Shown here: one piece after another, positions 35,816 through 46,233 of the stretch | Layout of the letters: each line of letters opens with the position of its first letter | Numbering within the stretch: the stretch's first letter is position 1 | NCBI GenBank assembly: GCA_937129145.1 | Contig: CAKZMU010000009.1 | Coordinates: forward strand, 304,874-368,873 | Length of the DNA stretch: 64,000 nt | From: an uncultured Lacinutrix sp. | GTDB lineage: Bacteria; Bacteroidota; Bacteroidia; Flavobacteriales; Flavobacteriaceae | Reading direction: 5' to 3' | The notes under the pieces: generated by a model | The model's database searches: none | Told to the model about the DNA's origin: nothing | What the model saw: the letters and a program-made list of their open reading frames with translations, nothing else | Made by a program: the position numbers and the translations under genes

Positions 35816-36265
35816 GTGGAAAATCTTTTCGACGATACCTATTTTATGAAAAAAGCACTTCAGGAAGCTGAGGCTGCTTATGATAAAGGTGAAATTCCTG
35901 TAGGCGCCATTGTAGTGGTTAACGATAGAATTATAGCGAGAGCACATAACCTCACAGAATTACTCAACGATGTTACAGCGCATGCCGAAATGCAAGCGAT
36001 AACAGCTGCTTCTAATTTTTTAGGCGGAAAGTATTTGCATAATTGCACCTTGTATGTCACTTTAGAACCTTGCCAAATGTGTGCGGGCGCTTTGTATTGG
36101 AGTCAAATTAGTAAAATTATTTTTGGTGCTAAAGACGAACAAAGAGGCTGTGCTGTTATGGGGACTAAATTACACCCTAAAACAACGATTAAAGGAGGCG
36201 TGCTTGCAGATGAAGCATCAACACTCATGAAAAAGTTTTTTATCGAAAAACGTAATATGAACTAA
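35816..36265 (+). CDS. tadA: tRNA adenosine(34) deaminase TadA
   Basis: A 149-residue zinc deaminase that converts A34 of tRNA-Arg(ACG) to inosine. The motifs are HAEMQAIT (His ligand and catalytic Glu) and EPCQMCAGALYW (two Cys ligands), with the TadA-specific KGEIPVGAIVV. The start is a GTG at 35816, 19 nt behind the LytTR gene. In many Flavobacteriaceae tadA lies next to dxs, so the genes between may be an insertion. Confidence 0.93.
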   Translation: MENLFDDTYFMKKALQEAEAAYDKGEIPVGAIVVVNDRIIARAHNLTELLNDVTAHAEMQAITAASNFLGGKYLHNCTLYVTLEPCQMCAGALYWSQISKIIFGAKDEQRGCAVMGTKLHPKTTIKGGVLADEASTLMKKFFIEKRNMN

Positions 36266-36280
36266 GACATAGCGACTGAA

Positions 36281-36508
36281 TTAGTCTTCATGATTACGCA
36301 TTTTCTCTATGTTTTCTTTAGTAATCATGTAGTCCTCTACTTTTTTATCTTTCCAACGATAATAGGAGAATAGAGGAAAAACAACGAAAAACAAAAGAAC
36401 GACACCACCACCAATAAGTTTTTCAGAATAATCAACATCTAAAAAATAACCAACTATAATTAAGCTGATTGAAGCGAGAAAGAAGAACCAAGTAAAATAC
36501 TTTATCAT
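36281..36508 (-). CDS. Hypothetical two-helix membrane protein next to ClC
   Basis: A 75-residue protein with two hydrophobic helices (WFFFLASISLIIVGYFLDV and GGGVVLLFFVVFPLFSYY) and a charged C-terminal tail. Not recognised. Its ATG overlaps the ClC stop by 4 nt, so it is translationally coupled and possibly an accessory subunit. Confidence 0.7.
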   Translation of the reverse strand: MIKYFTWFFFLASISLIIVGYFLDVDYSEKLIGGGVVLLFFVVFPLFSYYRWKDKKVEDYMITKENIEKMRNHED

Positions 36509-38283
36509 GATGTAAAATTAATTAATTCTCGCCTATAAGCGGTTAATAGTTTTGATTTTGATACAAACCCAAGATATAAACTTTGCTTAATAACAGGAAG
36601 ATTCCAAGCACCTGAGGTTTGAAATTTTTTCATAACCTGTTTCATAGAATCGTTTTCATAATCGATAAATGCTGGAGGATTGCTCATAAATGTTTGAACC
36701 GATGTTGTTTCATACAACGTTTGGTCAAACATAACTGTTCTAATATCATCCAATAAAATAATACCTACCAAAACACCAGTTTCATTAACCACAGGAAAGA
36801 GGTTTCTACTGGATTTTGAAACACCTTTTTTAAGCATTTCACCTAAAGACATTTCAGGATGCAATACAATAAAATCTTTTTCAATCACACTATCAAGATT
36901 CATTAAAGTGAGTACACTTTGGTCTTTATTATGTGTTAGTAATGCACCTTTTTCAGCTAGTTCTTTAGTGTAAATCGTATGCTCTACAGCATTTTTTGTA
37001 ATGATAAACGACATGGAAACGGTTATCATTAAAGGGATAAAAAGTTCGTAACCTCCGGTAATTTCAGCAATTAAGAAAATAGCAGTTAATGGCGCATGTA
37101 AAACGCCTGCAATTAAACCAGCCATTCCAACTAAAGTAAAATTGGCTTCGGATACTTGAAAATCTAACCCTAGATTATTAATAATTTTTGCCACTACGTT
37201 GCCTAAAGCACTTCCCATGACCAACGTTGGAATAATAATTCCTCCAACACCTCCAGCTGCCAAGGTGGTTGTCATTGCAATAGCTTTAAAAATAGTGATG
37301 CCAATAAGTAGTGCAATAACCACCCAAATATTATCCAAATAAGCATCAAAAGGTGTTTTCCCTAAAGCACCGAGGTCGTTTCCAACCATTAAATCATTAA
37401 TAAACCCAAAACCCTCACCATATAAAGACGGAATAAAGTACAGCATAACACCAATAACCAAACCACCAAGGAGTAGTTTTTTTCGTCTTGTATTAAAACG
37501 GTTAAAAAATGTGTTGATGGCAAAATATATTTTTGAAAAATAGATAGAAGCAATGCCTGTTCCTATTCCCAAAACAATATAAAATAGTGTGTCGTTTATG
37601 GCAAATTTATCAGATACGGTAAAGTTGAAAATAGTATCGTCGCCTACAAAAAAATAAGATGTTAATACCGAAGACACCGAAGCAATCAACAATGGTAATA
37701 ACGATGCAAATGTTAAATCCAAACTAAACACTTCAATAGCGAAAATAATCGCAGCAATAGGCGATTTAAAAATAGATGCTATAGCTCCAGCTGAAGCGCA
37801 ACCAATTAAAAGCATTCGGGTTTTTCTATCTATATGAAACAATTGTCCAATGTTTGAACTTATTGCTGAAGCCGAAGAAATTGCAGATCCTAACAATCCA
37901 ACCGAACCACCAAATCCAACCGTTAATGGCGCAGTTATTAAAGGGTAATATATTTTATTTCGGTTGAGTAATCCGCTTTTTTTAGATAAAGAAAAGAGTA
38001 TAGAGGGAATAGCATTTTCAATAGGTTTTTTGGACACATGTCTTACAAAAAGATACACCAAAAATAGCCCAATAGTTGGTAATATAAAGTATAAATATTC
38101 TTTTGATAAAATAACACTTTGCTCCAACAGCCATTCAATAGAAAAGGTAATGTTTTTAATGGTTACCGATACCAAACCTGCCAATAAACCAATAAGCATA
38201 CTTAACAGAAACACAAAATTTTTATGCGATATGTATTTATATCGCCACAAAAGTATTTTTGCAAGTATGGTATTATTTGCCAT
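36505..38283 (-). CDS. ClC-family anion channel/transporter with CBS pair, lacking the gating glutamate
   Basis: A 592-residue ClC protein with about a dozen membrane helices, then two C-terminal CBS domains (from about residue 450: DFIVLHPEMSLGEMLKKG; TFMSNPPAFIDYENDSM). The P-loop-like motif GGVGGIIIPTLVMGSALGN is present. The segment that normally reads GxEGP is GSVGLLGSAISS, so the gating Glu is replaced by Leu and the Pro by Ser. Proteins without that Glu tend to be passive anion channels rather than proton-coupled exchangers, but this is inference. Confidence 0.9.
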   Translation of the reverse strand: MANNTILAKILLWRYKYISHKNFVFLLSMLIGLLAGLVSVTIKNITFSIEWLLEQSVILSKEYLYFILPTIGLFLVYLFVRHVSKKPIENAIPSILFSLSKKSGLLNRNKIYYPLITAPLTVGFGGSVGLLGSAISSASAISSNIGQLFHIDRKTRMLLIGCASAGAIASIFKSPIAAIIFAIEVFSLDLTFASLLPLLIASVSSVLTSYFFVGDDTIFNFTVSDKFAINDTLFYIVLGIGTGIASIYFSKIYFAINTFFNRFNTRRKKLLLGGLVIGVMLYFIPSLYGEGFGFINDLMVGNDLGALGKTPFDAYLDNIWVVIALLIGITIFKAIAMTTTLAAGGVGGIIIPTLVMGSALGNVVAKIINNLGLDFQVSEANFTLVGMAGLIAGVLHAPLTAIFLIAEITGGYELFIPLMITVSMSFIITKNAVEHTIYTKELAEKGALLTHNKDQSVLTLMNLDSVIEKDFIVLHPEMSLGEMLKKGVSKSSRNLFPVVNETGVLVGIILLDDIRTVMFDQTLYETTSVQTFMSNPPAFIDYENDSMKQVMKKFQTSGAWNLPVIKQSLYLGFVSKSKLLTAYRRELINFTS

Positions 38284-38296
38284 GATTAAAACTAAT

Positions 38297-38326
38297 AAAA
38301 AATCCTGCGTATGTGCAGGATTTTTT
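38297..38326 (-). terminator. Terminator after aspS
   Basis: AAAAAATCCTGC and GCAGGATTTTTT form a 12-bp stem with a 6-nt loop just beyond the aspS stop. The flanking A and T tracts let it work on the minus strand. Confidence 0.85.
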
Positions 38327-38329
38327 TAT

Positions 38330-40084
38330 TTACGACTTTAAATTAAGTTTTAAACTTAATTCTTTTAGTTGTTCATCATCAATTGGTGCAGGAGCGTCAA
38401 TCATGACGTCGCGACCAGAATTGTTTTTTGGGAATGCTATAAAATCCCTAATGGTTTCTTGTCCGCCTAATATGGCAACCAATCTATCTAAACCAAAAGC
38501 GATACCACCATGTGGAGGCGCACCATATTCAAAGGCGTTCATTAAAAATCCAAATTGCGCTTTGGCTTCTTCTTTGGTAAAACCTAAGTGGTCAAACATT
38601 AACGATTGTGTGTCTTTGTCGTAAATTCTAATAGAACCACCACCAATTTCATTTCCGTTTAATACCAAATCGTAGGCATTGGCTTTTACTGCACCAGGAT
38701 TTGTATCCAACAACTCAAGTTGTCCAGGTTTTGGTGATGTAAACGGATGGTGCATCGCATGGTAACGTTGCGTGTCTTCGTCCCATTCTAATAATGGAAA
38801 ATCAATCACCCAAAGCGGCGCAAATTCGTTTGGTTTGCGTAAGCCTAAACGTTTTGCCAACTCCATACGTAAGGCACTTAATTGCGCTCTTACTTTAGTT
38901 GTGTCACCAGATAACACGCAAATCAAGTCACCAGCTTTTGCGTTGGTAGCTTCTGCCCATTTTGCTAAATCGTCTTGGTCATAAAATTTATCGACAGATG
39001 ATTTATAGGTGCCATCGTCGTTACAACGTACATACACCATTCCTAAAGCACCAACTTGTGGGCGTTTTACCCAATCGATTAATTTATCGATGTCTTTTCT
39101 TGAATATTGATTTCCGCCAGGAACGGCAATTCCAACAACCAATTCAGCCGAATTAAATACATTGAAATCTTTATGCTGTGCAACGTTATTTAGTTCGCCA
39201 AACTCCATTCCAAAACGTATGTCTGGTTTATCATTTCCGTAGCGCTTCATGGCTTCGTCAAATGTCATTCTTGGAAATTCAGCAACGTCGACACCATTAA
39301 TTTCTTTGATTAAATGGCGTGTTAATCCTTCAAAAGTATTTAATATATCTTCTTGCTCTACAAATGCCATTTCACAGTCTATTTGTGTGAATTCTGGCTG
39401 TCTGTCTGCACGTAAATCTTCATCTCTAAAACACTTTACTATTTGAAAGTACTTGTCCATGCCACCAATCATCAACAATTGTTTGAAGGTTTGAGGTGAT
39501 TGTGGTAATGCGTAAAACTGCCCTTCGTTCATTCTTGAAGGCACCACGAAATCGCGAGCACCTTCTGGTGTAGATTTTATTAAATAAGGTGTTTCAACCT
39601 CGATGAAATCGTTTGTGGACAAATAATTTCTAACTTCTTGTGTCACTTTATGTCTGAAAATCAAACTGCTTTTTACAGGGTTACGTCTAATATCTAAATA
39701 GCGATATTGCATACGTAATTCTTCGCCACCATCTGTAGTGTCTTCAATGGTAAAAGGCGGTAATTTGGCAGTGTTTAAAATATTTAGTTTAGACACTAAT
39801 ATTTCGATATCTCCTGTTGGTATGTTTGGGTTTTTGGATGCTCTTTCAATCACTTCACCTTCTACTTGAATTACAAACTCACGACCTAGTTTTTGGGCTT
39901 GTTGCATCATGTCTTTTGAGGTGCGTTCTTCATCAAAAATAAGTTGCGTGATTCCGTAACGGTCTCTTAAATCTACCCAAATCATAAATCCTTTATCTCG
40001 AGATTTTTGAACCCAACCTGCAAGTGTCACTTTTTTAGTGATATCACTCGCTCTTAATTCGCCACAATTATGACTTCTATACAT
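38330..40084 (-). CDS. aspS: Aspartate-tRNA ligase
   Basis: A 584-residue class II synthetase. The N-terminal OB fold begins [15 protein letters not shown] with [20 protein letters not shown]. Class II motif 1 is FIEVETPYL, motif 2 is [18 protein letters not shown], and motif 3 is [13 protein letters not shown]. The bacterial GAD insertion lies between motifs 2 and 3. A TAAATTTG -7 element lies at 40104-40111, 19 nt upstream. Confidence 0.97.
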   Translation of the reverse strand: MYRSHNCGELRASDITKKVTLAGWVQKSRDKGFMIWVDLRDRYGITQLIFDEERTSKDMMQQAQKLGREFVIQVEGEVIERASKNPNIPTGDIEILVSKLNILNTAKLPPFTIEDTTDGGEELRMQYRYLDIRRNPVKSSLIFRHKVTQEVRNYLSTNDFIEVETPYLIKSTPEGARDFVVPSRMNEGQFYALPQSPQTFKQLLMIGGMDKYFQIVKCFRDEDLRADRQPEFTQIDCEMAFVEQEDILNTFEGLTRHLIKEINGVDVAEFPRMTFDEAMKRYGNDKPDIRFGMEFGELNNVAQHKDFNVFNSAELVVGIAVPGGNQYSRKDIDKLIDWVKRPQVGALGMVYVRCNDDGTYKSSVDKFYDQDDLAKWAEATNAKAGDLICVLSGDTTKVRAQLSALRMELAKRLGLRKPNEFAPLWVIDFPLLEWDEDTQRYHAMHHPFTSPKPGQLELLDTNPGAVKANAYDLVLNGNEIGGGSIRIYDKDTQSLMFDHLGFTKEEAKAQFGFLMNAFEYGAPPHGGIAFGLDRLVAILGGQETIRDFIAFPKNNSGRDVMIDAPAPIDDEQLKELSLKLNLKS

Positions 40085-40103
40085 ATTTAGAAAATTTGAT
40101 TTG

Positions 40104-40111
40104 CAAATTTA
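40104..40111 (-). promoter_or_regulatory. -7 element of aspS
   Basis: On the minus strand TAAATTTG matches TAnnTTTG exactly, 19 nt before the aspS ATG. The -33 position has TTA-like bases rather than TTG. Confidence 0.45.
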
Positions 40112-40136
40112 CATAAGTTAAATGATTAATAAAGAA

Positions 40137-40166
40137 AAAAACCCGAAGCAATTACTTCGGGTTTTT
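40137..40166 (-). terminator. Terminator of the RND efflux operon
   Basis: AAAAACCCGAAG pairs with CTTCGGGTTTTT around a CAATTA loop, 5 nt beyond the RND permease stop. Flanking A and T tracts make it bidirectional. Confidence 0.88.
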
Positions 40167-40170
40167 ATTA

Positions 40171-43100
40171 TTAATCAGTTTTTTCAATAAGTTCAGGAAT
40201 TGACTCATTTCTAGAACGAGAACGTAACCACATTTTAAACTTGGTAATTAAAAAGAATAATATTGGTACAACTATTAAAGTCAAAAACGTTGCAATAAAT
40301 AAACCATAAATTACAGCCCAGGCTAATGGTCCCCAAAAGACAACATTGTCACCTCCAATATAAATATTAGGATTTAGGTCACTCATTAGAGTAAAGAAAT
40401 TAATATTGATTCCAACAGCAAGAGGGATAAGCCCTAATATTGTTGTAATTGCAGTTAAAAGTACAGGCCTTAAACGTGCTTTACCTCCTTTTACTATAGC
40501 ATTAAATAACATGCTCTTTTCTAAGAAATCATTTTCTTCTAGCTTTTGTTCTACCTTTTTTCTGTCAATTAATAATTGGGTGTAATCTAATAGGACAACA
40601 CCATTATTTACCACAATTCCAGCTAAAGCGATAATCCCCATCATTGTCATCATAATAACAAAAGACGCACCTGTAATAACCAATCCACCAAATACACCAA
40701 TAAAACTTAAGAAAATAGCAAGCATAATAATACCAGGTTTTGAAACAGAATTAAACTGGAATATTAAAATAAAGAAGATTAAACCTAAGCCAGTGAAAAA
40801 TGCACCCATTAAAAAAATCATTTGTTTATTCTGTTCTTCAATTTGACCAGTATAATCTATTTTTATATCGCTAGGAAGTTCTTTAAAAGACCTCATTTCA
40901 TTCTGAATTTGAGTCACAACTGCACCAGCATCACTAAATCCTGGCGCTAAAGCAGAGTATAAGGTTACTACACGTTGAACACCTTTGTGCTTAATAGCAC
41001 TAAAACCAGAATTATTTGATGGGTTAGCAATAGCAGAAACAGGGATTTCTTTTATTTTACCAGATGCTTGGTCTCTAAAGGTAATGGCTTGATTAAATAA
41101 AGCGCTTCGGTTATACCTGTTATCCGTATTAAAACGAACATAAATATCATAATCTTCACCATCTTCTTTGTAAATACCTGCTTTGGCTCCAAATATTGAA
41201 TTACGCAATTGCTGCCCAACCTGAGATGCATTAACACCTAATTCTCCAGCCTTTTTTCTATCGACAATTACTTGCATTGACGGTTTGTCCTTATTAACAT
41301 CAATTTTTAATTCATCTACCCCACCAATATTTTTAGTGTTAATATAATTACGCATTTCTTCTGCTGTCGCAATTAATTCATTATAGTCGTTACCTTTAAT
41401 TTCAATATTAATTGGATGGCCAACAGGAGGTCCTGCAGCATCCTTTTCAACAGAAATTAGTACTCCTGGATAAATTCCAACCAATGCTTCTTGAACTTTT
41501 TGACGCATTAACTCACTATCTTCACCTCTCCTATATTTATATTCACGCATTGAAGCAGTGATTTTCCCTTTATGGGGCATTTCGGCTGCAGATCCAGCAT
41601 CTGTTTGAGGATTTCCAGCACCTTCACCAATTTGAGAGACAGAGCTTTCAATCATAAAGTTATAATCGCCATCTGTATATTGCTCCTGATTCAATACATC
41701 AAAAACGCGACCTTCTATTTGTTTTGTAATTTCATTTGTCTTTTCAATATCAGTTCCTTCAGGATATTCTATGTAGACAATAATTTGATTTGGTTTATTA
41801 TCAGGGAAAAATTCAACTTTAGTTCTTCCTTGACTTAAAGATTCACCAAACCCAATAAATGAAATAATTAAGAGCACAAATGTCCCAATCACAATTCCAT
41901 ATGGCATCCATCCTGTTAATGCTCTTTTTAGAACTTTTTCATAGAAATTTTCAAGTCTTACTAATGCACCTGTTTGGAACGAATTTGCCCATCGTCTCAA
42001 GAATAATCTATAAACCCAAAGCATCACTGATGTAAATACCATTAAAGTCCCTAAACCAGCATATGCACCTCCTGTAAAAAAGATTAATAACCCGATAAGA
42101 GCCATCAATGAGGTGGTAATAATAATCTGTTTTAGAGGCATATCTTTATCTTCAGTGTTCATGAATTTTGAAACTAAAACAGAATTAAAAAATACAGCGA
42201 CAAACAATGAAGATCCAAGTACAGTAGATAATGTTATTGGTAACAGAATCATAAATTCTCCCATCATTCCAGGCCATAAACCTAAAGGAATAAAAGCTGC
42301 AACAGTAGTAGCAGTTGATATAATTATTGGAAATGCAATTTCTCCAATCCCTTTTTTTGCTGCTTCTTTTCTACTCATGCCTTCTTCATCCATTAAACGA
42401 TACACATTTTCTACAACAACAATTCCATTGTCAACTAACATTCCTAATCCCATGACAAGACCAAAAAGGATCATCACATTCAGGGTGTATCCAAATAAAT
42501 TTAATAACATCAAAGACATAAACATTGACATTGGAATTGCAAACCCTACAAATACGGCATTTTTAAACCCTAAAAAGAACATTAATACAACAACGACTAA
42601 AATCACTCCAAAAATGATATTATTCACCAAATCATCTACTTGACTAATTGTTTTTGGAGATTGATCATTTGAAACGGTTACATTAAGATCTTTTGGAAAA
42701 TCATTTGCAATTGCATTTTTAACTATTTCTTGAATTTGTTCTGATGCCGCCACCATGTTTTCTCCTGCACGTTTTTTTACATCAATCATAACAATTCTTT
42801 CTCCATCTTGACGAGCGTATGTTGTTCTATCTTTTTCTTTAAATGATATAGTTGCAATATCTCTTAAATAGATTGGATTCCCATTTTCAGATTTTACTAC
42901 AAATCTTTCCAATTCAGAAGGTGATTCAATTTCGCCTAAAATTCGAATTGTTCTTCTTTGTCCACTCGCAACTAAATTACCAGCTGACATAGTCATGTTA
43001 CCTCCATTAATGGCGTTTGTTACATCATTAAAGCTAACTTTGGCAGCCATCATTTTATAAATATCTACAGCAATTTCTACTTCTTTTTCTTGTGCTCCTC

Positions 43101-43674
43101 TAATATCAGCTTGTTTGATTTCAGAAAGATCCTCAATATCATCTTGTAATTGTTCTGCAAATTCTTTTAGTCGTTGAACTGGGTAATCACCAGAAATATT
43201 AATATTAAGTATTGGCATTTCCTCAGACATACTTAATGCAAATACATTTGGCTCTACTTTAGCGCCATTAAAAGTTGGCCAATCTTCCGATGAGGTTTCT
43301 GTATCAATCTCATCCTTTACTTTTTGCTTAGCTTGATCAACCGTAATGCTCTCGTTAAATTCTACAACAACCATTGAGAAATCTTCTTGTGAAGTTGATG
43401 TAATGTCAACAACATTACTTACAGTTTTTAATTTATCCTCTAAAGGATCCGTTATTAGTTTTTCAACATCTTCAGCTGTGTTTCCTGGATATACTGAACT
43501 TATATAAATCTTTGTTTCATTAACTTCAGGGAAATTTTCTCGAGGCATGCTATAGAATGCCTTAATACCTAAAAACAAAAGCAGTACAATTAGTACATAA
43601 ATTGTTGTTGAGTTGTTAATTGCCCAAGTGGACAATGGAAATTCCTTATTAACCTTTTTTTGATTTTTTGTCAT
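40171..43674 (-). CDS. RND efflux transporter permease (AcrB-type)
   Basis: A 1167-residue inner-membrane pump with twelve predicted helices and two large periplasmic loops. The AcrB-family signatures include the N-terminal NFPEVNETKIYISSVYPGNT, the TM4 proton-relay region VMGLGMLVDNGIVVVENVYR, and the second-half counterpart MGIIALAGIVVNNGVVLLD. About 130 residues longer than E. coli AcrB, with an additional hydrophobic hairpin near residue 520-560. It acts with the adaptor (13 nt upstream) and TolC protein; substrate unknown. Confidence 0.95.
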   Translation of the reverse strand: MTKNQKKVNKEFPLSTWAINNSTTIYVLIVLLLFLGIKAFYSMPRENFPEVNETKIYISSVYPGNTAEDVEKLITDPLEDKLKTVSNVVDITSTSQEDFSMVVVEFNESITVDQAKQKVKDEIDTETSSEDWPTFNGAKVEPNVFALSMSEEMPILNINISGDYPVQRLKEFAEQLQDDIEDLSEIKQADIRGAQEKEVEIAVDIYKMMAAKVSFNDVTNAINGGNMTMSAGNLVASGQRRTIRILGEIESPSELERFVVKSENGNPIYLRDIATISFKEKDRTTYARQDGERIVMIDVKKRAGENMVAASEQIQEIVKNAIANDFPKDLNVTVSNDQSPKTISQVDDLVNNIIFGVILVVVVLMFFLGFKNAVFVGFAIPMSMFMSLMLLNLFGYTLNVMILFGLVMGLGMLVDNGIVVVENVYRLMDEEGMSRKEAAKKGIGEIAFPIIISTATTVAAFIPLGLWPGMMGEFMILLPITLSTVLGSSLFVAVFFNSVLVSKFMNTEDKDMPLKQIIITTSLMALIGLLIFFTGGAYAGLGTLMVFTSVMLWVYRLFLRRWANSFQTGALVRLENFYEKVLKRALTGWMPYGIVIGTFVLLIISFIGFGESLSQGRTKVEFFPDNKPNQIIVYIEYPEGTDIEKTNEITKQIEGRVFDVLNQEQYTDGDYNFMIESSVSQIGEGAGNPQTDAGSAAEMPHKGKITASMREYKYRRGEDSELMRQKVQEALVGIYPGVLISVEKDAAGPPVGHPINIEIKGNDYNELIATAEEMRNYINTKNIGGVDELKIDVNKDKPSMQVIVDRKKAGELGVNASQVGQQLRNSIFGAKAGIYKEDGEDYDIYVRFNTDNRYNRSALFNQAITFRDQASGKIKEIPVSAIANPSNNSGFSAIKHKGVQRVVTLYSALAPGFSDAGAVVTQIQNEMRSFKELPSDIKIDYTGQIEEQNKQMIFLMGAFFTGLGLIFFILIFQFNSVSKPGIIMLAIFLSFIGVFGGLVITGASFVIMMTMMGIIALAGIVVNNGVVLLDYTQLLIDRKKVEQKLEENDFLEKSMLFNAIVKGGKARLRPVLLTAITTILGLIPLAVGININFFTLMSDLNPNIYIGGDNVVFWGPLAWAVIYGLFIATFLTLIVVPILFFLITKFKMWLRSRSRNESIPELIEKTD

Positions 43675-43687
43675 TTTGTTGTATTTA

Positions 43688-44860
43688 TTATTGGTTAATA
43701 ATTTCTACATCTTGTCCTTCCTTAACACTTCTTGCACCTTCTTCAACAATTTCCATGTTGGGTATTAAACCAGATAAAACCTCAATTTTATCTTCTTGTG
43801 TTTTTCCTGTTTCAATTATGACTCTTTTAGTAACACCAATATTATTGCTATTTACATTTTCAACTACATAAATATATTGTTGCCCTTGTGCATTTTCTGA
43901 AATAATGCTTTGCGGAATTAAGAATGATTTTTCGTTTGAATAATCATTAATTTTTAATCTTGCAGTAAGATTTGGCTTCACAGAATTATCATTATTAGGA
44001 ACAGCTACTTCAATTTTGAAAGTTCTATTAGCAGCATTAATAAAATCTCCTGCTTGTCTGATTTTTGCTTCAATACTTTTACCTAACACAGGAAATTCAA
44101 CAAGTACTTTTTTGCCCTTAGTTACGCTAGATAAATATGTTTCTGGGACATTTGTTTCAATATACATGTTCTTTAAATTAACTATGCGCATTAATTGGGA
44201 TGATCCTGCTCCAACTACACTTCCTTGGTCAGTTAACACATCGTCTATAGTTCCTGAAAAAGGAGCTCTTACTTCTGTTTTAGCTAATTGACTATTCATT
44301 TGATTTACAACTTCTAGTTGGGCTTCATAATTAGATTTAGCTTGAAGATATTGTATTTCGCTTCCAATTTTTTGATTCCACAAACGCTCTTGACGCTCAA
44401 AAGTAGTTTTAGCTAAACTAGTTTGAATTTGTAGTTGAGCTAATTGCTGACTCATGCCTCCATCATCAATTTTTGCTAAGAGCTGACCTTTTTTGACTTT
44501 TTGACCTTCCTTTACGTAAACCCTAGTTAAAACACCGTTGTATTCTGGAGTTATAACAATATTTTGTTTTGTAGTGACATTACCTTGAAGTTCTAAATAA
44601 TGATTAAATACTTCTTCAGTAGCTATAAAAGTGGTAATCTGTGATAGGTTTTTGGTTGTATCAATATTTGAAATTGCTTCATTTATTAAATCTAGTTGAT
44701 TTGCAAAATCTAATTGATAAGCTTCAATTTCTTTCTTTTTCTCCTTTAACTTTAATATATCTCCAGAAGCAATTATTGAATCGACAGACTCATTTTTTTT
44801 ATCACCTCCACATGAAGTAAAAATAATTGCTGCGATTAAAAGTGTGAATATATGTTTCAT
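43688..44860 (-). CDS. RND efflux periplasmic adaptor (MFP) lipoprotein
   Basis: A 390-residue membrane fusion protein. It has a lipoprotein signal (LLIAAIIFTSCGG). After it come a coiled-coil region (EKKKEIEAYQLDFANQLDLI), a lipoyl-like hinge (NIVITPEYNGVLTRVYVKEG, KVKKGQLLAKID; VRAPFSGTIDDVLTDQGSVV) and a beta-barrel domain. It links the permease to the TolC-type channel. Middle gene of the three-gene efflux set. Confidence 0.95.
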   Translation of the reverse strand: MKHIFTLLIAAIIFTSCGGDKKNESVDSIIASGDILKLKEKKKEIEAYQLDFANQLDLINEAISNIDTTKNLSQITTFIATEEVFNHYLELQGNVTTKQNIVITPEYNGVLTRVYVKEGQKVKKGQLLAKIDDGGMSQQLAQLQIQTSLAKTTFERQERLWNQKIGSEIQYLQAKSNYEAQLEVVNQMNSQLAKTEVRAPFSGTIDDVLTDQGSVVGAGSSQLMRIVNLKNMYIETNVPETYLSSVTKGKKVLVEFPVLGKSIEAKIRQAGDFINAANRTFKIEVAVPNNDNSVKPNLTARLKINDYSNEKSFLIPQSIISENAQGQQYIYVVENVNSNNIGVTKRVIIETGKTQEDKIEVLSGLIPNMEIVEEGARSVKEGQDVEIINQ

Positions 44861-44881
44861 TTTATAGTGTTTTTTGGTTGA

Positions 44882-46228
44882 TTAATTTTTTGGTATTTCG
44901 TTGAGTACTGTCTCAAGTTCCGCTTTTTTGTTGATAACGTCCAACATAGCTTGCAATAATTCTTGCTGCGCTGTATATAATTGTGTTTGTGCTTGACGTA
45001 ACTCGAAACTCGAACTGATGCCTTCAAAGAATTTTACTTGATTTTTTTTCTCAATACGTTCAGCCAAACCTAAATTATCTTTTTTGTTTTGATAATCCTC
45101 GATTGCAAATTTGTATTCGCTTTTGGCGGTTTCAATTTGAAGCTTAAGTTTCTGCTCAGTCTCGGTTAAATCATCCATGGCTTTTTCAAGGTTAATTTTT
45201 GCTCGTTGAGTTGCTGCAGACCTCATTCCAGAACTAAAAATGGGAATATCCATACTTATACCAAGTAATGATGTTCCAAACCATTTTTGCGAACTTTGCA
45301 AAAATTTAAATTGGTCGTTATTACCTACATAGCCTCCATTAATAAAAGCATTTAGAGTTGGAAGTGCTTTACTTTTTTCTAATTTTAAAAGAACCTCTTT
45401 AGATACTTTATCATTTTCGGCAATTCGATAATCAATGGTTTGTTCAACATTTTCATTGGCATCCAATAGGCTAACTACCATGTTTTCGGTTGCTAAACTA
45501 TTTAAATCATCGGTAAGTTGAATATTAGCATCTAAATTGGTTCCTAATGTTATGTTTAACATTTTATAAGCCAAGGTTTTTAAACGCTCAGTATTTGCCA
45601 AATTACTTTTGATGCCCGAAAGTGTTATTTGCAACTGCTCTACACTTTCTTCTTCACCAAGACCGTTTTCATAAATTTTGGTGGTTTCGTCTAAGTTTTT
45701 TTCTAGAACAGCAATATTTCTTTCCAGTATATTTATGCTTTCTTCTGATAGTAACACGTTTCCATAAGCATTAATGACTGCTTTTCTAACCTCTAAATCT
45801 GTTTTTTCTTTAGCATTTTTTGAAATTTCAAGAAATACTTTAGCCGATTGCAAACCAACCAAGTAAGACCCATCAAATATTTTTTGATTTAAAGTAGCCG
45901 TGGCATTCATTGTTTTTTTGGTACCAAAGGCTACTTCGGCAAATTCTCCTGGATTTCCACCAAAAAATTCAGCAGGAATTAAAGATACTTGCTGTTTTAA
46001 CCAATGATTGTAATTAATGGACGCACTTATTTGAGGCAATCCGCTAGCTATGGTTTCCCATTTTTGATTTTCGGCTGCTTCAATATCACGCTGCGCATTT
46101 TTGGCAGTACGATTGTTTTCTAAAGCAAAATCTATGGCTTCCTGTAAGCTTAATGTTTCTGGGATTTCTTGAGAAAACCCAAAAGCAGAAATTGCGATAC
46201 TAAAAACAGTTAAAATTGTTTTCTTCAT
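44882..46228 (-). CDS. TolC-family outer-membrane efflux channel
   Basis: A 448-residue protein with signal peptide MKKTILTVFSIAISAFGFSQ and two OEP repeats, each with long helices (LSLQEAIDFALENNRTAKNA; SSFELRQAQTQLYTAQQEL). It forms the exit duct for the RND pump. It is the first structural gene, 5 nt behind the TetR regulator, so the regulator and pump share one transcript. Confidence 0.95.
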   Translation of the reverse strand: MKKTILTVFSIAISAFGFSQEIPETLSLQEAIDFALENNRTAKNAQRDIEAAENQKWETIASGLPQISASINYNHWLKQQVSLIPAEFFGGNPGEFAEVAFGTKKTMNATATLNQKIFDGSYLVGLQSAKVFLEISKNAKEKTDLEVRKAVINAYGNVLLSEESINILERNIAVLEKNLDETTKIYENGLGEEESVEQLQITLSGIKSNLANTERLKTLAYKMLNITLGTNLDANIQLTDDLNSLATENMVVSLLDANENVEQTIDYRIAENDKVSKEVLLKLEKSKALPTLNAFINGGYVGNNDQFKFLQSSQKWFGTSLLGISMDIPIFSSGMRSAATQRAKINLEKAMDDLTETEQKLKLQIETAKSEYKFAIEDYQNKKDNLGLAERIEKKNQVKFFEGISSSFELRQAQTQLYTAQQELLQAMLDVINKKAELETVLNEIPKN

Positions 46229-46233
46229 GTGTT

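Noticed and set aside
36281..36508. Small protein as a frameshifted end of ClC
   Set aside because: The ClC protein is complete with both CBS domains; the small protein has its own start and two helices.
42113..42643. Plus-strand open frame of 176 residues
   Set aside because: Entirely antisense to the RND permease membrane-helix region, which is conserved on the other strand; low-complexity Ile/Asn/Pro content.
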